A stretch of 64,000 nucleotides of DNA from Perlucidibaca piscinae DSM 21586 (GTDB taxonomy: Bacteria; Pseudomonadota; Gammaproteobacteria; Pseudomonadales; Moraxellaceae), in NCBI RefSeq assembly GCF_000420045.1, contig NZ_ATUE01000005.1, positions 722,089 to 786,088 on the forward strand, written 5' to 3'. Made by a program: the position numbers and the translations under genes. Within the stretch, counting starts at the first letter, position 1, and every line of letters begins with the position of its first letter. The notes below the pieces were generated by a model. The model saw only the letters and a program-made list of their open reading frames with translations, made no database searches and had not been told where the DNA came from. Positions 51,164 through 60,185 of this stretch are shown here, piece by piece.

Positions 51164-53488
51164 TTGGATGTTTCTTCTGTGACCAAGCCCGCCCCCTCGT
51201 TCCGGCAGCGTCTCAAGGTGCTGTTGCTGCTGATCGTGATGATTGTCGTCCTCGTCGTGGCCGTGGCCGGCAGTGCCTACGTGATGCGCCTTGACGGCAT
51301 CGTGCGCGAGAAGTTCGAAGGTGGTCGCTGGGCCATCCCGGCCAAGGTCTATGCCCGGCCCCTGGTGTTGCGTGCCGATCAGCGCCTGAGCCTGAGCGCC
51401 TTGCGGGAAGAGCTGGCACTGCTGAATTACCGGGTCATGCCGGGTGCGATCAATCCCGGCACCTTCGATCACCAGGGCGATACCCTTTATCTGCACACGC
51501 GCGGTTTTGCCTTCAGTGACCGCAACGAGCCGGCCACGCTGCTGCGCCTGCGCTTTCGTGACGGCCGCCTGGCCGAGCTCGCCAGCACCGAGCGTGTCGG
51601 CAGCGGCTCCATGCGTCTGGAGCCCATGGTCATTGGCGGCATCTATCCCAGCCACAACGAGGACCGCGTGCTGATCCAGCTCAAGGAGGCGCCGCCGCAT
51701 CTGATCGACGCCCTGCTGGCCACCGAGGACCAGAACTTCCACAACCACTGGGGCGTGTCGCCACGCGGCATCCTGCGTGCGCTCTGGGTCAACACCACCA
51801 GCGGTTCGGTGCGCCAGGGCGGCAGCACGCTGACCCAGCAGCTGGTGAAGAACTTCTACCTCAGCGACGAGCGCTCGATGCGCCGCAAGGCCAACGAGGC
51901 CATCATGGCCTTGCTGCTGGAGTGGCACTACGAGAAGCAGGAAATCCTCGAGGCCTATCTCAACGAGGTCAATCTCGGCCAGCAGGGCAGCCGCTCGGTG
52001 AACGGCTTCGGTCTGGCGGCGCAGTTCTACTTCGGGCTGCCGCTGGCCGAGCTGGATCTGCCGCAAGTCGCGCTGCTGGTCGGCCTGGTCAAGGGGCCGT
52101 CCTACTACAATCCGCGTCGCCACCCCGAGCGCGCGCTGGAGCGGCGCAATGTCGTTCTGCACAACCTCTACAACGAAGGGCGGATCAGCGCGCCGGTGCG
52201 TGATGCGGCGCTGCGCCAGCCACTGGGTCTGATCGACAAGCCCACGGCGGCAACCAATCTGTATCCGGACTTTCTGGATGTCGTGCGCCGCCAGCTGCGT
52301 GATCAGTACCAGGCCGAGGACCTGTCCAGTCAGGGCCTGAAGATCTTCACCACGCTGGACCCGCGCGTGCAGAATGCCGCCGAGTCCTCGCTCGAGAACA
52401 CGGTTGCCGAATTGCGTCGCCAGGGGCGACGTCTGCAGGGCCTGGAAGGTGTGGTCTTGGCGGCCGATGGTACCACCGGCGAATTGCGTGCCCTGGTCGG
52501 CGGGACCGGCACCTTCACCGGTTACAACCGTGCCGTGGATGCATCGCGTCAGGTCGGCTCCCTGCTCAAGCCGGCGATCTACCTGACGGCGCTGGCATCG
52601 GGCCAGTACACCTGGCTGTCGCCGCTGGATGACAGCGCGGTCGACATCGTCAGCGACACCGGCACGGTCTGGCAGCCGCAGAACTATGACCAGATCAGTC
52701 ATGGCGTGGTCAGTCTCGAGACCGCGCTGGCCAATTCCTACAACCAGGCTGCCGTGCGCCTGGGCATGACGCTGAGCCTGCCGGCGGTGATCAACACCCT
52801 GCGTCAGCTCGGTGTCAGCGCCGAAATGCGCCCGTATCCCTCGCTCCTGCTGGGTGCCCTGAACCAGAGCCCGCTCGAGGTCCTGCAGCTGTACCAGGTC
52901 ATGCTGTCCGGTGGCGTGCGTGCGCCCCTGCACAGCATTCGTGACGTGGTGGATGCGCGCGGCAAGTCATTGCAGCAGTTCCCCATCGAGCGTCGCCAGG
53001 TCATTGATCCGGCCGATGCCTATGTCCTGCATTACGGTCTGCAGCAGGTCATGCGCCGAGGCACCGGTGCGGCGGCCTATCAGCGTCTGCCATCCTCGGC
53101 CGTGCTGGCGGGCAAGACCGGTACCACCAACGATGCCCGCGACAGCTGGTTTGCCGGCTCGGCCGGGGATCTGGTGGCGGTCGTCTGGCTCGGACGTGAT
53201 GACAACAAGCCGGTGGGATTGTCCGGTGGCAGCGGAGCGCTGCCGGTATGGACCGGCATGATGGCCAGCCTGCAGCCGCTGGCACTGGCGCCGCCGATGC
53301 CGGCCACGGTGGCCTGGGAGTGGATTGATGCCGAAACCGGCCGCCTCAGTGCCCAGCAGTGTGCCGGAGCGGTGCGCATCCCGGTCAGCAGCAAGGGCCG
53401 CCCGCAGGAGATGACGCCCTGCGCCAGCGGTGGCGTGCCGGCCTTCATCGACGACATGGTCAATGGCGTGCTGGACATCTTCCGCTGA
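51164..53488 (+). CDS. mrcB: PBP1B, bifunctional peptidoglycan synthase
   Basis: This class A penicillin-binding protein polymerises and cross-links peptidoglycan. It has 774 residues. A short cytoplasmic N-terminus and one membrane helix (about 16-42) lead to a UB2H-like region, then the GT51 domain (ATEDQNFHNHWGVSPRG near 185-200; GGSTLTQQLVKN). The transpeptidase has SLLK (about 466), SYN and KTGT (about 650), all intact. ATG 51164 and GTG 51179 are both possible starts; neither has a strong ribosome site. It is convergent with the DUF3108 gene. Confidence 0.96.
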   Translation: MDVSSVTKPAPSFRQRLKVLLLLIVMIVVLVVAVAGSAYVMRLDGIVREKFEGGRWAIPAKVYARPLVLRADQRLSLSALREELALLNYRVMPGAINPGTFDHQGDTLYLHTRGFAFSDRNEPATLLRLRFRDGRLAELASTERVGSGSMRLEPMVIGGIYPSHNEDRVLIQLKEAPPHLIDALLATEDQNFHNHWGVSPRGILRALWVNTTSGSVRQGGSTLTQQLVKNFYLSDERSMRRKANEAIMALLLEWHYEKQEILEAYLNEVNLGQQGSRSVNGFGLAAQFYFGLPLAELDLPQVALLVGLVKGPSYYNPRRHPERALERRNVVLHNLYNEGRISAPVRDAALRQPLGLIDKPTAATNLYPDFLDVVRRQLRDQYQAEDLSSQGLKIFTTLDPRVQNAAESSLENTVAELRRQGRRLQGLEGVVLAADGTTGELRALVGGTGTFTGYNRAVDASRQVGSLLKPAIYLTALASGQYTWLSPLDDSAVDIVSDTGTVWQPQNYDQISHGVVSLETALANSYNQAAVRLGMTLSLPAVINTLRQLGVSAEMRPYPSLLLGALNQSPLEVLQLYQVMLSGGVRAPLHSIRDVVDARGKSLQQFPIERRQVIDPADAYVLHYGLQQVMRRGTGAAAYQRLPSSAVLAGKTGTTNDARDSWFAGSAGDLVAVVWLGRDDNKPVGLSGGSGALPVWTGMMASLQPLALAPPMPATVAWEWIDAETGRLSAQQCAGAVRIPVSSKGRPQEMTPCASGGVPAFIDDMVNGVLDIFR

Positions 53489-53517
53489 GGCTGGCCTGAG
53501 CGATCAGCTGCCGGTCC

Positions 53518-54765
53518 TCATTCGGGTACGGACACCGGTGCCGGCGATGCCGCTTCCGGCTCAGGCATGGCGGTGGCAGCCGGCATGACATCCGGCTGGG
53601 GCTCGGCGGCGGCAGCCGGTTCCGGCTCGGGCAGCTCGATGACACTGTTCTTCTTCAGGTTCTCGGGAACCGGCTCGTCGACCTCGGGCAGGGCGATGCG
53701 TTCGGCATCCTCGCCGAAGACCCGGCGCCCGTCGAAGCTCATGCTCATCACGGCCATGTCGAGCAGATTGCCCTTGCTGTCCGGACCGCGGAACTTCACC
53801 GGAAAGTTGCGCAAGTCAGGTGCCAGCCAGATGTCGTAGCCCTGCTGGTGGCGACCGTCGCTGCGCGTGCGGCTGCCGGTCAGATGCAGGGTGCGCAGGG
53901 TGCCGCCAGGCAGCTTCAGCGTCTCCTCCGCCACCACCTGCAGCACGATGTCATAGACGGCGCTGCCGGTGGTGACCTTGAGCGCGTGTGCCTTCTGGCC
54001 TTCGTAGCTGACCGCGACATGGAAGGGCAGGCTGGCCATGTCCTGGAAGTCGGCAGTAATGGGGGTGGTCTTGCGCTGCCCTGCCTTGCCATGCACCACC
54101 ACGCCCTGGCTGCGATCAAAGTCGGCATAGTGCTTGAGCTGGCGATTCAGCTGCAGCCGGTACTGCTCCGGTTGCAGGCCTTCGGGACTGACCTTTCCGC
54201 TGCTGCTGATGCGGGCCGAGAAACCGAACTTGCGCGCCTCGTTGTTGATCAGGTAGCTGTCGCCCTCCATCAGCCATTGCTGCTTCAGGTCCAGCGTGAA
54301 GCCCTGGTAGCTCGCACGGTGCAGCACCTTGACCGCCACCGGGAAGCTGGGCGCCGGCTCCTCCGGCTCGTTCGCCGTCATGCCGGCACTGGCGCCCGCG
54401 TTGTCGTCACTGGCAACGGGCGTTTCCGTCTGGTCGGGCCTCTTCTCAGCGGTGGAATTTCCAGCGGCAGCGGCTGTCGCTGCCGGTTTTTTCACGGGGG
54501 CGGCAGCCGGAGCCTGCGGGCTGGCTGCAGGCTCCGGCAGTGCCGGCTTCAGCAGCGTCACGGTGGGAATGCCGGGTGCAACAGACACCGCCTTGCGTAT
54601 GGCCAGGCGCACGCGCTTGACGTCGCTGGCCGCTTTCTTTTCCAGCACTTCCGTGTCGTCGTCATCCTGCCAGGGCAGGCGCCACTCACCGGGCTCGACA
54701 AACCAGACCACATGGGCGAGTGCCGAGGCCAGCAGCGCCCATTTCAGCGGTCTGGTGATGCGCAT
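53518..54765 (-). CDS. DUF3108-type periplasmic protein
   Basis: The protein has 415 residues. An N-terminal hydrophobic segment (KWALLASALAHVVWF) acts as an uncleaved or cleaved signal. A long Ala/Pro/Lys-rich disordered linker (about 55-145) is followed by the DUF3108 domain (about 145-355, with YQGFTLDLKQQWLMEGDSY, RTLHLTG and GYDIWLAPDLRNFPVKFRG) and a Pro/Ala/Glu-rich tail. DUF3108 proteins are predicted envelope proteins of unclear role. It starts within a 1-bp overlap of the hemL stop. Confidence 0.8.
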   Translation of the reverse strand: MRITRPLKWALLASALAHVVWFVEPGEWRLPWQDDDDTEVLEKKAASDVKRVRLAIRKAVSVAPGIPTVTLLKPALPEPAASPQAPAAAPVKKPAATAAAAGNSTAEKRPDQTETPVASDDNAGASAGMTANEPEEPAPSFPVAVKVLHRASYQGFTLDLKQQWLMEGDSYLINNEARKFGFSARISSSGKVSPEGLQPEQYRLQLNRQLKHYADFDRSQGVVVHGKAGQRKTTPITADFQDMASLPFHVAVSYEGQKAHALKVTTGSAVYDIVLQVVAEETLKLPGGTLRTLHLTGSRTRSDGRHQQGYDIWLAPDLRNFPVKFRGPDSKGNLLDMAVMSMSFDGRRVFGEDAERIALPEVDEPVPENLKKNSVIELPEPEPAAAAEPQPDVMPAATAMPEPEAASPAPVSVPE

Positions 54766-56057
54766 CAGCTCATCCGGGTGGCGCGCAGCGCGCGCTCGGC
54801 GGCTGCGATGGTGTTGTCGATGTCGGCCGCCGTATGGGCTATCGACACGAAGCCGGCCTCGAACGCCGACGGTGCGAGATAGATGCCCTCATCGAGCATG
54901 GCATGGAAGAAACGCTGGAAGTGGGCGGTGTCGCAGGCGGTGGCTTCCTCGTAGCTCCAGGGTGCGTTGGCGCTGAAGAACAGGCCGAACATGCCGCCCA
55001 CGGCGTGGGTGCTGATGGGCACGCCGGCGCCCCGGCCGGCGGCTTCGAAGCCGTCGCAGAGCTGACGGGTGCGCGCCGAGAGCTGGTCATGGAAGCCCGG
55101 CTGGTTGATCAGCGACAGGGTCTTGAGGCCGGCGCGCATGGCGATCGGATTGCCGGACAGGGTGCCGGCCTGGTAGACCGGACCCAGCGGCGCGATGCAT
55201 TCCATGATCTCGCGCTTGCCGCCGAAGGCGCCCACCGGCATGCCGCCACCGATGATCTTGCCCAGCGTGGTCAGGTCCGGGCGGACGCCGTACAGGCCCT
55301 GGGCGCTGCCGGGGGCAACGCGGAAGCCGGTCATCACCTCATCGAAGACAAGTACGGCACGGTACTGGTCGCAGACGCGGCGCAGGCCCTCGAGAAAGCC
55401 CGGGCGCGGCGGGATCAGGTTCATGTTGCCGGCAACCGGCTCGACGATGACGCAGGCCACCTCCTCGCCACGCGCCGCAAAGAAGGTCTCGACGGCGGCC
55501 AGGTCGTTGTAGGGCAGGGTGATGGTGTGGGCGGCAACGCTGGCAGGTACGCCAGCCGAGCTGGGCACTCCCAGGGTCAGTGCGCCGGAGCCGGCCTTGA
55601 CCAGCAGCGAATCGGAGTGACCGTGGTAGCAGCCTTCGAACTTCACCAGCAGGTCACGGCCGGTGTAGCCGCGTGCCAGCCGGATCGCGCTCATGGTGGC
55701 CTCGGTGCCTGAGCTGGTCATGCGCACCAGCTCGATCGACGGCAGCAGCTCACGCACCTGGCTGGCCATGGCCACTTCCACCTCGGTGGGCGCACCGAAG
55801 GACAGTCCCAGCGTGGCGGCTTCCTGCACCTCGCGAATCACGTCGGGATGCGCGTGACCGAGAATCGCCGGACCCCAGGAGCCGACATAGTCGATGTAGC
55901 AACGCTCGTCGGCATCGAACAGATAGGCACCCTGGGCGCGCGAGAAGAACACCGGTGTGCCGCCCACGCCGCGAAAGGCGCGAACCGGCGAATTCACCCC
56001 GCCCGGAATCACGTCACAGGCTGAGGCAAACAGGGCGCTGGATCGGGTGCTGGTCAT
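54765..56057 (-). CDS. hemL: HemL, glutamate-1-semialdehyde aminomutase
   Basis: HemL makes 5-aminolevulinate for heme. It has 430 residues. The class III aminotransferase fold has GSWGPAILGHAHPDV, the PLP region MTSSGTEATMSAIRLARG, DEVMTGFRV and the PLP lysine in TLGKIIGGGMPVGAFGG. It overlaps thiE by 4 bp upstream and the DUF3108 gene by 1 bp downstream. HemJ, a later heme enzyme, is encoded at the head of the same chain. Confidence 0.98.
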   Translation of the reverse strand: MTSTRSSALFASACDVIPGGVNSPVRAFRGVGGTPVFFSRAQGAYLFDADERCYIDYVGSWGPAILGHAHPDVIREVQEAATLGLSFGAPTEVEVAMASQVRELLPSIELVRMTSSGTEATMSAIRLARGYTGRDLLVKFEGCYHGHSDSLLVKAGSGALTLGVPSSAGVPASVAAHTITLPYNDLAAVETFFAARGEEVACVIVEPVAGNMNLIPPRPGFLEGLRRVCDQYRAVLVFDEVMTGFRVAPGSAQGLYGVRPDLTTLGKIIGGGMPVGAFGGKREIMECIAPLGPVYQAGTLSGNPIAMRAGLKTLSLINQPGFHDQLSARTRQLCDGFEAAGRGAGVPISTHAVGGMFGLFFSANAPWSYEEATACDTAHFQRFFHAMLDEGIYLAPSAFEAGFVSIAHTAADIDNTIAAAERALRATRMS

Positions 56058-56680
56058 TGCGGGTCGAACTCCTGGGAAAACTGGCGTGCGCGGGCACGAA
56101 TGTCGGGGGCGTTCCAGAGGCTGGCCACGACGGCCACGGCATGGGCTCCGGCATCGATGATGCTGCGAACATTATCCGGTGTAATGCCGCCAATCGCCAC
56201 TCGTGGCAACGAGGCCGGCAGGGGTGTGCTGAGCATCCCGAGCGGACAGACACGCGCCTGCGGCTTGGTGGCGGAGGCGAACATGGCGCCGAAGGCAAGG
56301 TAGTCGGCGCCTCCTGCGATGGCAGCCATGGCCAGATCGGGCCGGTCATGACAGGTGATGCCGATGACAGCGCCTGCGCCCAGGTGCTGACGTGCCAGCG
56401 CCAGCGCAGTGTCAGACTGCCCGAGATGCACGCCGTCAGCGCCGCTCTGCAGCGCCAGCTCGACATCATCGTTGATCAGCAGCAGTGCCCCGTGATCATG
56501 GCACAGGCGGCGCAGTGCGCAGGCCTCCTGCAGCCGCCGGGCATGTTCGCTGCTCTTGTCGCGATACTGCACGATGCCGGCGCCGCCGGCCACGGCAGCG
56601 GTCACGGCCGGCAGCAGCCGACCCTGCAGCAGTACCGTGTCTGTGACGGCATAGAGGCCGCGAATGGCGGGTGTCCTCAT
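56054..56680 (-). CDS. thiE: ThiE, thiamine-phosphate synthase
   Basis: ThiE couples HMP-PP with the thiazole phosphate. The 208-residue TIM-barrel has RGLYAVTD, the pyrophosphate-site QYRDKS, INDDVELALQSGADGVHLGQSD, and GITCHDRPD; AIGGITPDNV is the C-terminal phosphate loop. ATGA overlaps on both sides join it to thiD and hemL. No TPP riboswitch was found upstream of the chain. Confidence 0.96.
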   Translation of the reverse strand: MRTPAIRGLYAVTDTVLLQGRLLPAVTAAVAGGAGIVQYRDKSSEHARRLQEACALRRLCHDHGALLLINDDVELALQSGADGVHLGQSDTALALARQHLGAGAVIGITCHDRPDLAMAAIAGGADYLAFGAMFASATKPQARVCPLGMLSTPLPASLPRVAIGGITPDNVRSIIDAGAHAVAVVASLWNAPDIRARARQFSQEFDPQ

Positions 56681-57450
56681 GTCGGCAATATCCAGCGCCG
56701 GGGCAGGAACTGGCCTGAGTCGCGTGGCCGGTCCGCCTGTTCCAGCGCCTTGCGCAGATAGGCCTCGCTGGCCCGCATGGCCTCCAGCACGGGCTGCCCG
56801 GCAGCCAATCCGGCCGCCAGTGCAGCGGCGAGGGTGCAGCCGGAGCCGTGGAACTCGCCCGCCAGTCGTGGCTGTTCACTGTATTCGGCCAGTACCCCGT
56901 CGACATGAACCTCGTTGCGCAGCAGCCTGCCAGCCTCGTGCCCTCCCTTGAGCCAGAGCGTGCGTGCGCCGGCGCGGGTCAGGTTGCGCACGGCGTCGGC
57001 GAGATCGTCGCTGCCGCCCAGACGGCGAGCCTCGGGCGTGTTGGGGGTGAGCACGGTGACGCGTGGCAGCACGGCACGCATGGCGGCGACCAGGTCGTCC
57101 TGCGCCAGACTGCCGCCGGAGTTGGCGGCCAGCACCGGATCCATGACCACCGGCAGCTGCGGATGCGCGGCCAGCAGGTCGAAGACCATGGCCACGGCCT
57201 CGGCCGAGCCCAGCATGCCGAGCTTGACCGCGGCCACCGGCAAGTCAGCCAGCACGCGCTCGGCCTGGGCACGCATCAGCGCCACATCGACGAGCTGAAA
57301 GCCGTGAACCCGCTGGCTGTCCTGGATGGTCAGCGCGGTGGCCACCACGGCGGCATGGCCACCGGCAGCGGCAATGGCCTCGATGTCGGCCTGCAGACCG
57401 GCACCGCCGGACGGATCCAGTCCCGAGAAGCAGAGCGTGACCGGGCGCAT
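56677..57450 (-). CDS. thiD: ThiD, HMP/HMP-P kinase
   Basis: ThiD phosphorylates hydroxymethylpyrimidine to HMP-PP, the ThiE substrate. From ATG 57450 it has 257 residues. It begins RPVTLCFSGLDPSGGAGLQADI and has QDSQRVHGFQL, then PVVMDPVLAANSGG, LTPNTPEARRL and the catalytic region FHGSGCTLAAALAAG. A longer frame into hemJ is not used. The start shares one base with the hemJ stop (TGATG). Confidence 0.96.
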   Translation of the reverse strand: MRPVTLCFSGLDPSGGAGLQADIEAIAAAGGHAAVVATALTIQDSQRVHGFQLVDVALMRAQAERVLADLPVAAVKLGMLGSAEAVAMVFDLLAAHPQLPVVMDPVLAANSGGSLAQDDLVAAMRAVLPRVTVLTPNTPEARRLGGSDDLADAVRNLTRAGARTLWLKGGHEAGRLLRNEVHVDGVLAEYSEQPRLAGEFHGSGCTLAAALAAGLAAGQPVLEAMRASEAYLRKALEQADRPRDSGQFLPRRWILPT

Positions 57451-57872
57451 CAGAACGGCTTCACCACGACGAGCATGACGATGGCGACCAGGGCCAGTAC
57501 GGGCAGCTCGTTGAAGACGCGGAAGAACACGTGCGTGCGCTGGCAGCGGCGTTCGGCCAGCTGCCGACGGTAGTGGTCGCACAGGAAGTGGTAGACCACC
57601 AGCAGCGCGACCAGGCTCAGCTTGGCATGCAGCCAGCCCTGGCTGAACCAGAGCGCCGGATTGTCCTTGATCATCCAGAAGCCGAACACCAGCGTGGCGA
57701 TCATCGACGGCGTCATGATGCCGCGATAGAGCTTGCGCTCCATGATCACGAAGCGGTCATGGCCGGCGTCGTCACGGGTGTCGACGTGGTAGACGAACAG
57801 GCGGGGCAGGTAGAACAGGGCGGCGAACCAGCAGACCACCGCGATGATGTGTAGCGCTTTCAGCCAGAGCAT
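57450..57872 (-). CDS. hemJ: HemJ, protoporphyrinogen IX oxidase
   Basis: HemJ (UPF0093) oxidises protoporphyrinogen IX in the membrane. From ATG 57872 it has 140 residues, with AGGAGG 5 bp upstream; a start at 57905 is less likely. There are four hydrophobic helices. The conserved His and Lys are visible in LWLKALHIIAVVCWFAALFY (H8), RLFVYH and WLHAKLSLV. It is first in the hemJ-thiD-thiE-hemL-DUF3108 chain and divergent from argC. Confidence 0.93.
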   Translation of the reverse strand: MLWLKALHIIAVVCWFAALFYLPRLFVYHVDTRDDAGHDRFVIMERKLYRGIMTPSMIATLVFGFWMIKDNPALWFSQGWLHAKLSLVALLVVYHFLCDHYRRQLAERRCQRTHVFFRVFNELPVLALVAIVMLVVVKPF

Positions 57873-58010
57873 TGCATCCTCCTCGGGATGGCTGCAGTCT
57901 GCCAAGAAGGGGGACGCAATGCCACTCGCCGGAATGTTTGCCCCGGCCGGAGGGTTTCCGGATAATCCCCGGCATCGGAATCCGTCCGGGTCTGTTCAGG
58001 AGTGCGTGTC

Positions 58011-59042
58011 GTGATCAAGGTTGGCATTGTCGGCGGGACCGGCTACACCGGTGTCGAACTACTGCGTCTGCTGGCGCAGCATCCGGACGTCGAGATCGTC
58101 ACCATCACCTCGCGGGGCGAGGCCGGTCAGCCGGTGTCCCAGATGTTCCCCAACCTGCGCGGTCGCGTGAATCTGGCGTTCAGCGAGCCCAGGCTGGAGG
58201 TGCTCACGGGGTGCGACGTCGTGTTCTACGCCACCCCCAACGGCATTGCCATGCAGCAGGTTCCCGAATTGCTGGCGGCCGGCGTCAAGGTCATCGACCT
58301 GGCGGCAGACTTCCGCCTCAAGGATCCTGCCGACTGGGCGACGTGGTACGGCATGCCGCATGCCTGTCCCGAGCTGCTTGCCGAAGCCGTCTACGGTCTG
58401 CCCGAGATCAACCGTGACGCCATTCGTGGCGCGCGCCTGGTGGCCAACCCCGGCTGCTATCCGACGGCGGTGCAGCTTGGCTTCCTGCCGCTGCTCAAGG
58501 CCGGCCTGATCGATGCCGGCCATCTGATCGCCGATGCCAAGTCCGGCGTGTCCGGTGCCGGGCGCAAGGCCGAGGTGCACAGCCTGCTGTGCGAGGCCAG
58601 CGAGAGCTTCAAGGCCTATGGCGTCGCCGGTCACCGCCACCTGCCGGAAATTCGCCAGGGTCTGCGCGAGATGACGCCTGCGGCCGTCGGCCTGACCTTC
58701 GTGCCGCACCTGACACCGATGATCCGTGGCATCCACGCCACCCTCTATGCCCGCCTCACCGGGTCGGTCGCTTCCCTGCAGGCGCTCTACGAGGAGACCT
58801 TTGCCAACGAGCCCTTCGTTGATGTGATGCCCGCCGGCAGCCACCCCGAGACGCGCAGCGTCAAGGGCGCCAACACGTGTCGCATCTCGGTGTTCCAGCC
58901 CCAGGGTGCCGATACCGTGGTGGTGCTGTCGGTGATCGACAACCTGGTCAAGGGTGCGGCTGGTCAGGCCGTGCAGAACATGAACCTGATGTTCGGACTG
59001 CCCGAGCAGGCCGGCCTTCAGCACATCGCGCTGCTGCCCTGA
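58011..59042 (+). CDS. argC: ArgC, N-acetyl-gamma-glutamyl-phosphate reductase
   Basis: ArgC performs the third step of arginine synthesis. AGGAG at 57998-58002 selects the GTG at 58011 (8-bp spacing) over the GTG at 58002, giving 343 residues. The NADP motif is VGIVGGTGYTGVEL and the catalytic Cys is near residue 149 in ANPGCYPTA; AGRKAEVHS and GHRHLPEI follow. Its stop shares one base with the next gene (TGATG). Carbamoyl phosphate for the same pathway comes from CarAB in this window. Confidence 0.96.
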   Translation: MIKVGIVGGTGYTGVELLRLLAQHPDVEIVTITSRGEAGQPVSQMFPNLRGRVNLAFSEPRLEVLTGCDVVFYATPNGIAMQQVPELLAAGVKVIDLAADFRLKDPADWATWYGMPHACPELLAEAVYGLPEINRDAIRGARLVANPGCYPTAVQLGFLPLLKAGLIDAGHLIADAKSGVSGAGRKAEVHSLLCEASESFKAYGVAGHRHLPEIRQGLREMTPAAVGLTFVPHLTPMIRGIHATLYARLTGSVASLQALYEETFANEPFVDVMPAGSHPETRSVKGANTCRISVFQPQGADTVVVLSVIDNLVKGAAGQAVQNMNLMFGLPEQAGLQHIALLP

Positions 59043-59734
59043 TGCCGAATCCGGATCGCTGGTCGCCAACCCGCTTCCGCCGCCTTGCCTCGAGTGCCCG
59101 GTGGCAGGCCGGGCTGACGCGTCCCGCCCTGCTGCTGGCGGCCTCCGCAGTCATCCTGCTGTCGGTCTGCATGTTCCTGCTCGGGCGTCTGAGCACGCCG
59201 GCCATCGTTGACCAGGACACGTTGACGTCCTTGCGTGCCCAGGCCTCGCGGCTCAAAGCCGAGCAAGAGGCGGCTGCGGTTCGTGCCGGCGAGTACGCCA
59301 TCATCCAGCAGGCCTCCAGCCGTTTGCAGGAAGACAACCGCGAGCTGCTGGCCAGCATGTCCGCGCTGGAAGATCGCGTGGTCTTCTACAAGCGCATGGC
59401 TGCCCCGGCAGCCACCCGGCAGCGTGTCGACATCGAGCACTTCGAGCTGCTGCCATCGACGCGGCCAGGCCATGTCCGCTACCGTCTGCTGGTGACACGG
59501 CCGCAGGGCTCCGATGCCCCGGCCACTGCCGCCATCCGGGTCCGTGTCTCCGGGGGCGGACGCCAGCAGGATCTCAGCCTGGCCCAGCCCCGATTCCAGT
59601 TTCGTTACTATCAGCAGTTCAGCGGCGAATGGGCCGTACCTGCCAGCTTCCAGCCTGAGCGCATCGACATCCAGCTGCGCAGCGGTGCCGCCGCAGCGGA
59701 TCGCCGCTTCAAGTGGGAGCTGAAAACGCCATGA
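59042..59734 (+). CDS. DUF6776-like membrane protein with coiled coil
   Basis: The 230-residue protein has a basic N-terminus, one membrane helix (about 28-47, LLLAASAVILLSVCMFLLG), a coiled coil (about 58-115) and a C-terminal beta-rich domain with VDIEHFELLPS and FRYYQQFSGEW. This matches the DUF6776 family found between argC and bactofilin/erpA in related bacteria. It overlaps argC by one base and the start of the bactofilin frame by 4 bp. It may link envelope structures to the bactofilin; that is inference. Confidence 0.8.
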   Translation: MPNPDRWSPTRFRRLASSARWQAGLTRPALLLAASAVILLSVCMFLLGRLSTPAIVDQDTLTSLRAQASRLKAEQEAAAVRAGEYAIIQQASSRLQEDNRELLASMSALEDRVVFYKRMAAPAATRQRVDIEHFELLPSTRPGHVRYRLLVTRPQGSDAPATAAIRVRVSGGGRQQDLSLAQPRFQFRYYQQFSGEWAVPASFQPERIDIQLRSGAAAADRRFKWELKTP

Positions 59735-59745
59735 GGAAACACAGC

Positions 59746-60123
59746 ATGCTCGGCAAGAAGAAAAAGCACGATCCATCGGCGTACAAGGATCACTCCTTCA
59801 TCGGCACGCAGACCCGTCTGGTCGGCGATGTGTTCTTCTCCGGCGCCCTCCATGTCGAAGGCCGCATCGAGGGCAATCTTCGTGCTGACGAGGGCTGTCT
59901 CAACCTGCATGGCGAGGTGCGTGGCGACATTGACGTGCCGCATGCCATCATCAACGGTGTCGTGCACGGCAACATCACCTGCCTGCAGCATCTGGAGCTG
60001 GCGCCCGGTGCGCGCGTGCATGGCGTGGTCACCTACGTCAGCATGGAAATGGCCCTGGGTGCCCAGGTCAATGGCCAGCTGCAGCCGGCCGAGGCGTCTG
60101 TCACAGCCGTGACCACCCCATAA
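59746..60123 (+). CDS. Bactofilin
   Basis: Bactofilins are polymer-forming cytoskeletal proteins. From ATG 59746 (GAGGAAA, 8-bp spacing) it has 125 residues. ATG 59731, overlapping the previous stop, would add five residues. The Lys-rich start MLGKKKKHD is followed by the right-handed beta-helix repeats: FIGTQTRLVGDVFFSGALHV, EGRIEGNLRADEGCLNLHGE, VRGDIDVPHAIINGVVHGN. The family often shapes the envelope near peptidoglycan enzymes. Confidence 0.92.
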   Translation: MLGKKKKHDPSAYKDHSFIGTQTRLVGDVFFSGALHVEGRIEGNLRADEGCLNLHGEVRGDIDVPHAIINGVVHGNITCLQHLELAPGARVHGVVTYVSMEMALGAQVNGQLQPAEASVTAVTTP

Positions 60124-60126
60124 TAG

Positions 60127-60157
60127 TTGACTGCTTTGCTGGGCTTTGCGCCATAAT
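60127..60157 (+). promoter_or_regulatory. Possible promoter of erpA
   Basis: TTGACT (60127-60132), 19-bp spacer, CATAAT (60152-60157), 28 bp before the erpA ATG. The spacer is longer than ideal. No IscR site was recognised. Confidence 0.4.
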
Positions 60158-60185
60158 ATGGTGGTGAACAAGTCGAGGATGTGTC

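Noticed and set aside
50030..52933. 967-residue minus-strand frame extending the PfkB kinase across mrcB
   Set aside because: Only residues from ATG 51031 resemble a kinase; the rest is antisense to mrcB.
57873..58010. TPP riboswitch for the hemJ-thiD-thiE chain
   Set aside because: The conserved CTGAGA and ACCTGATCTGG-type segments are absent on the minus strand.
59755..59766. AAGAAGAA CA motif at the bactofilin start
   Set aside because: It is produced by a run of lysine codons in the conserved Lys-rich N-terminus, so it is weak evidence for Hfq/Crc control.
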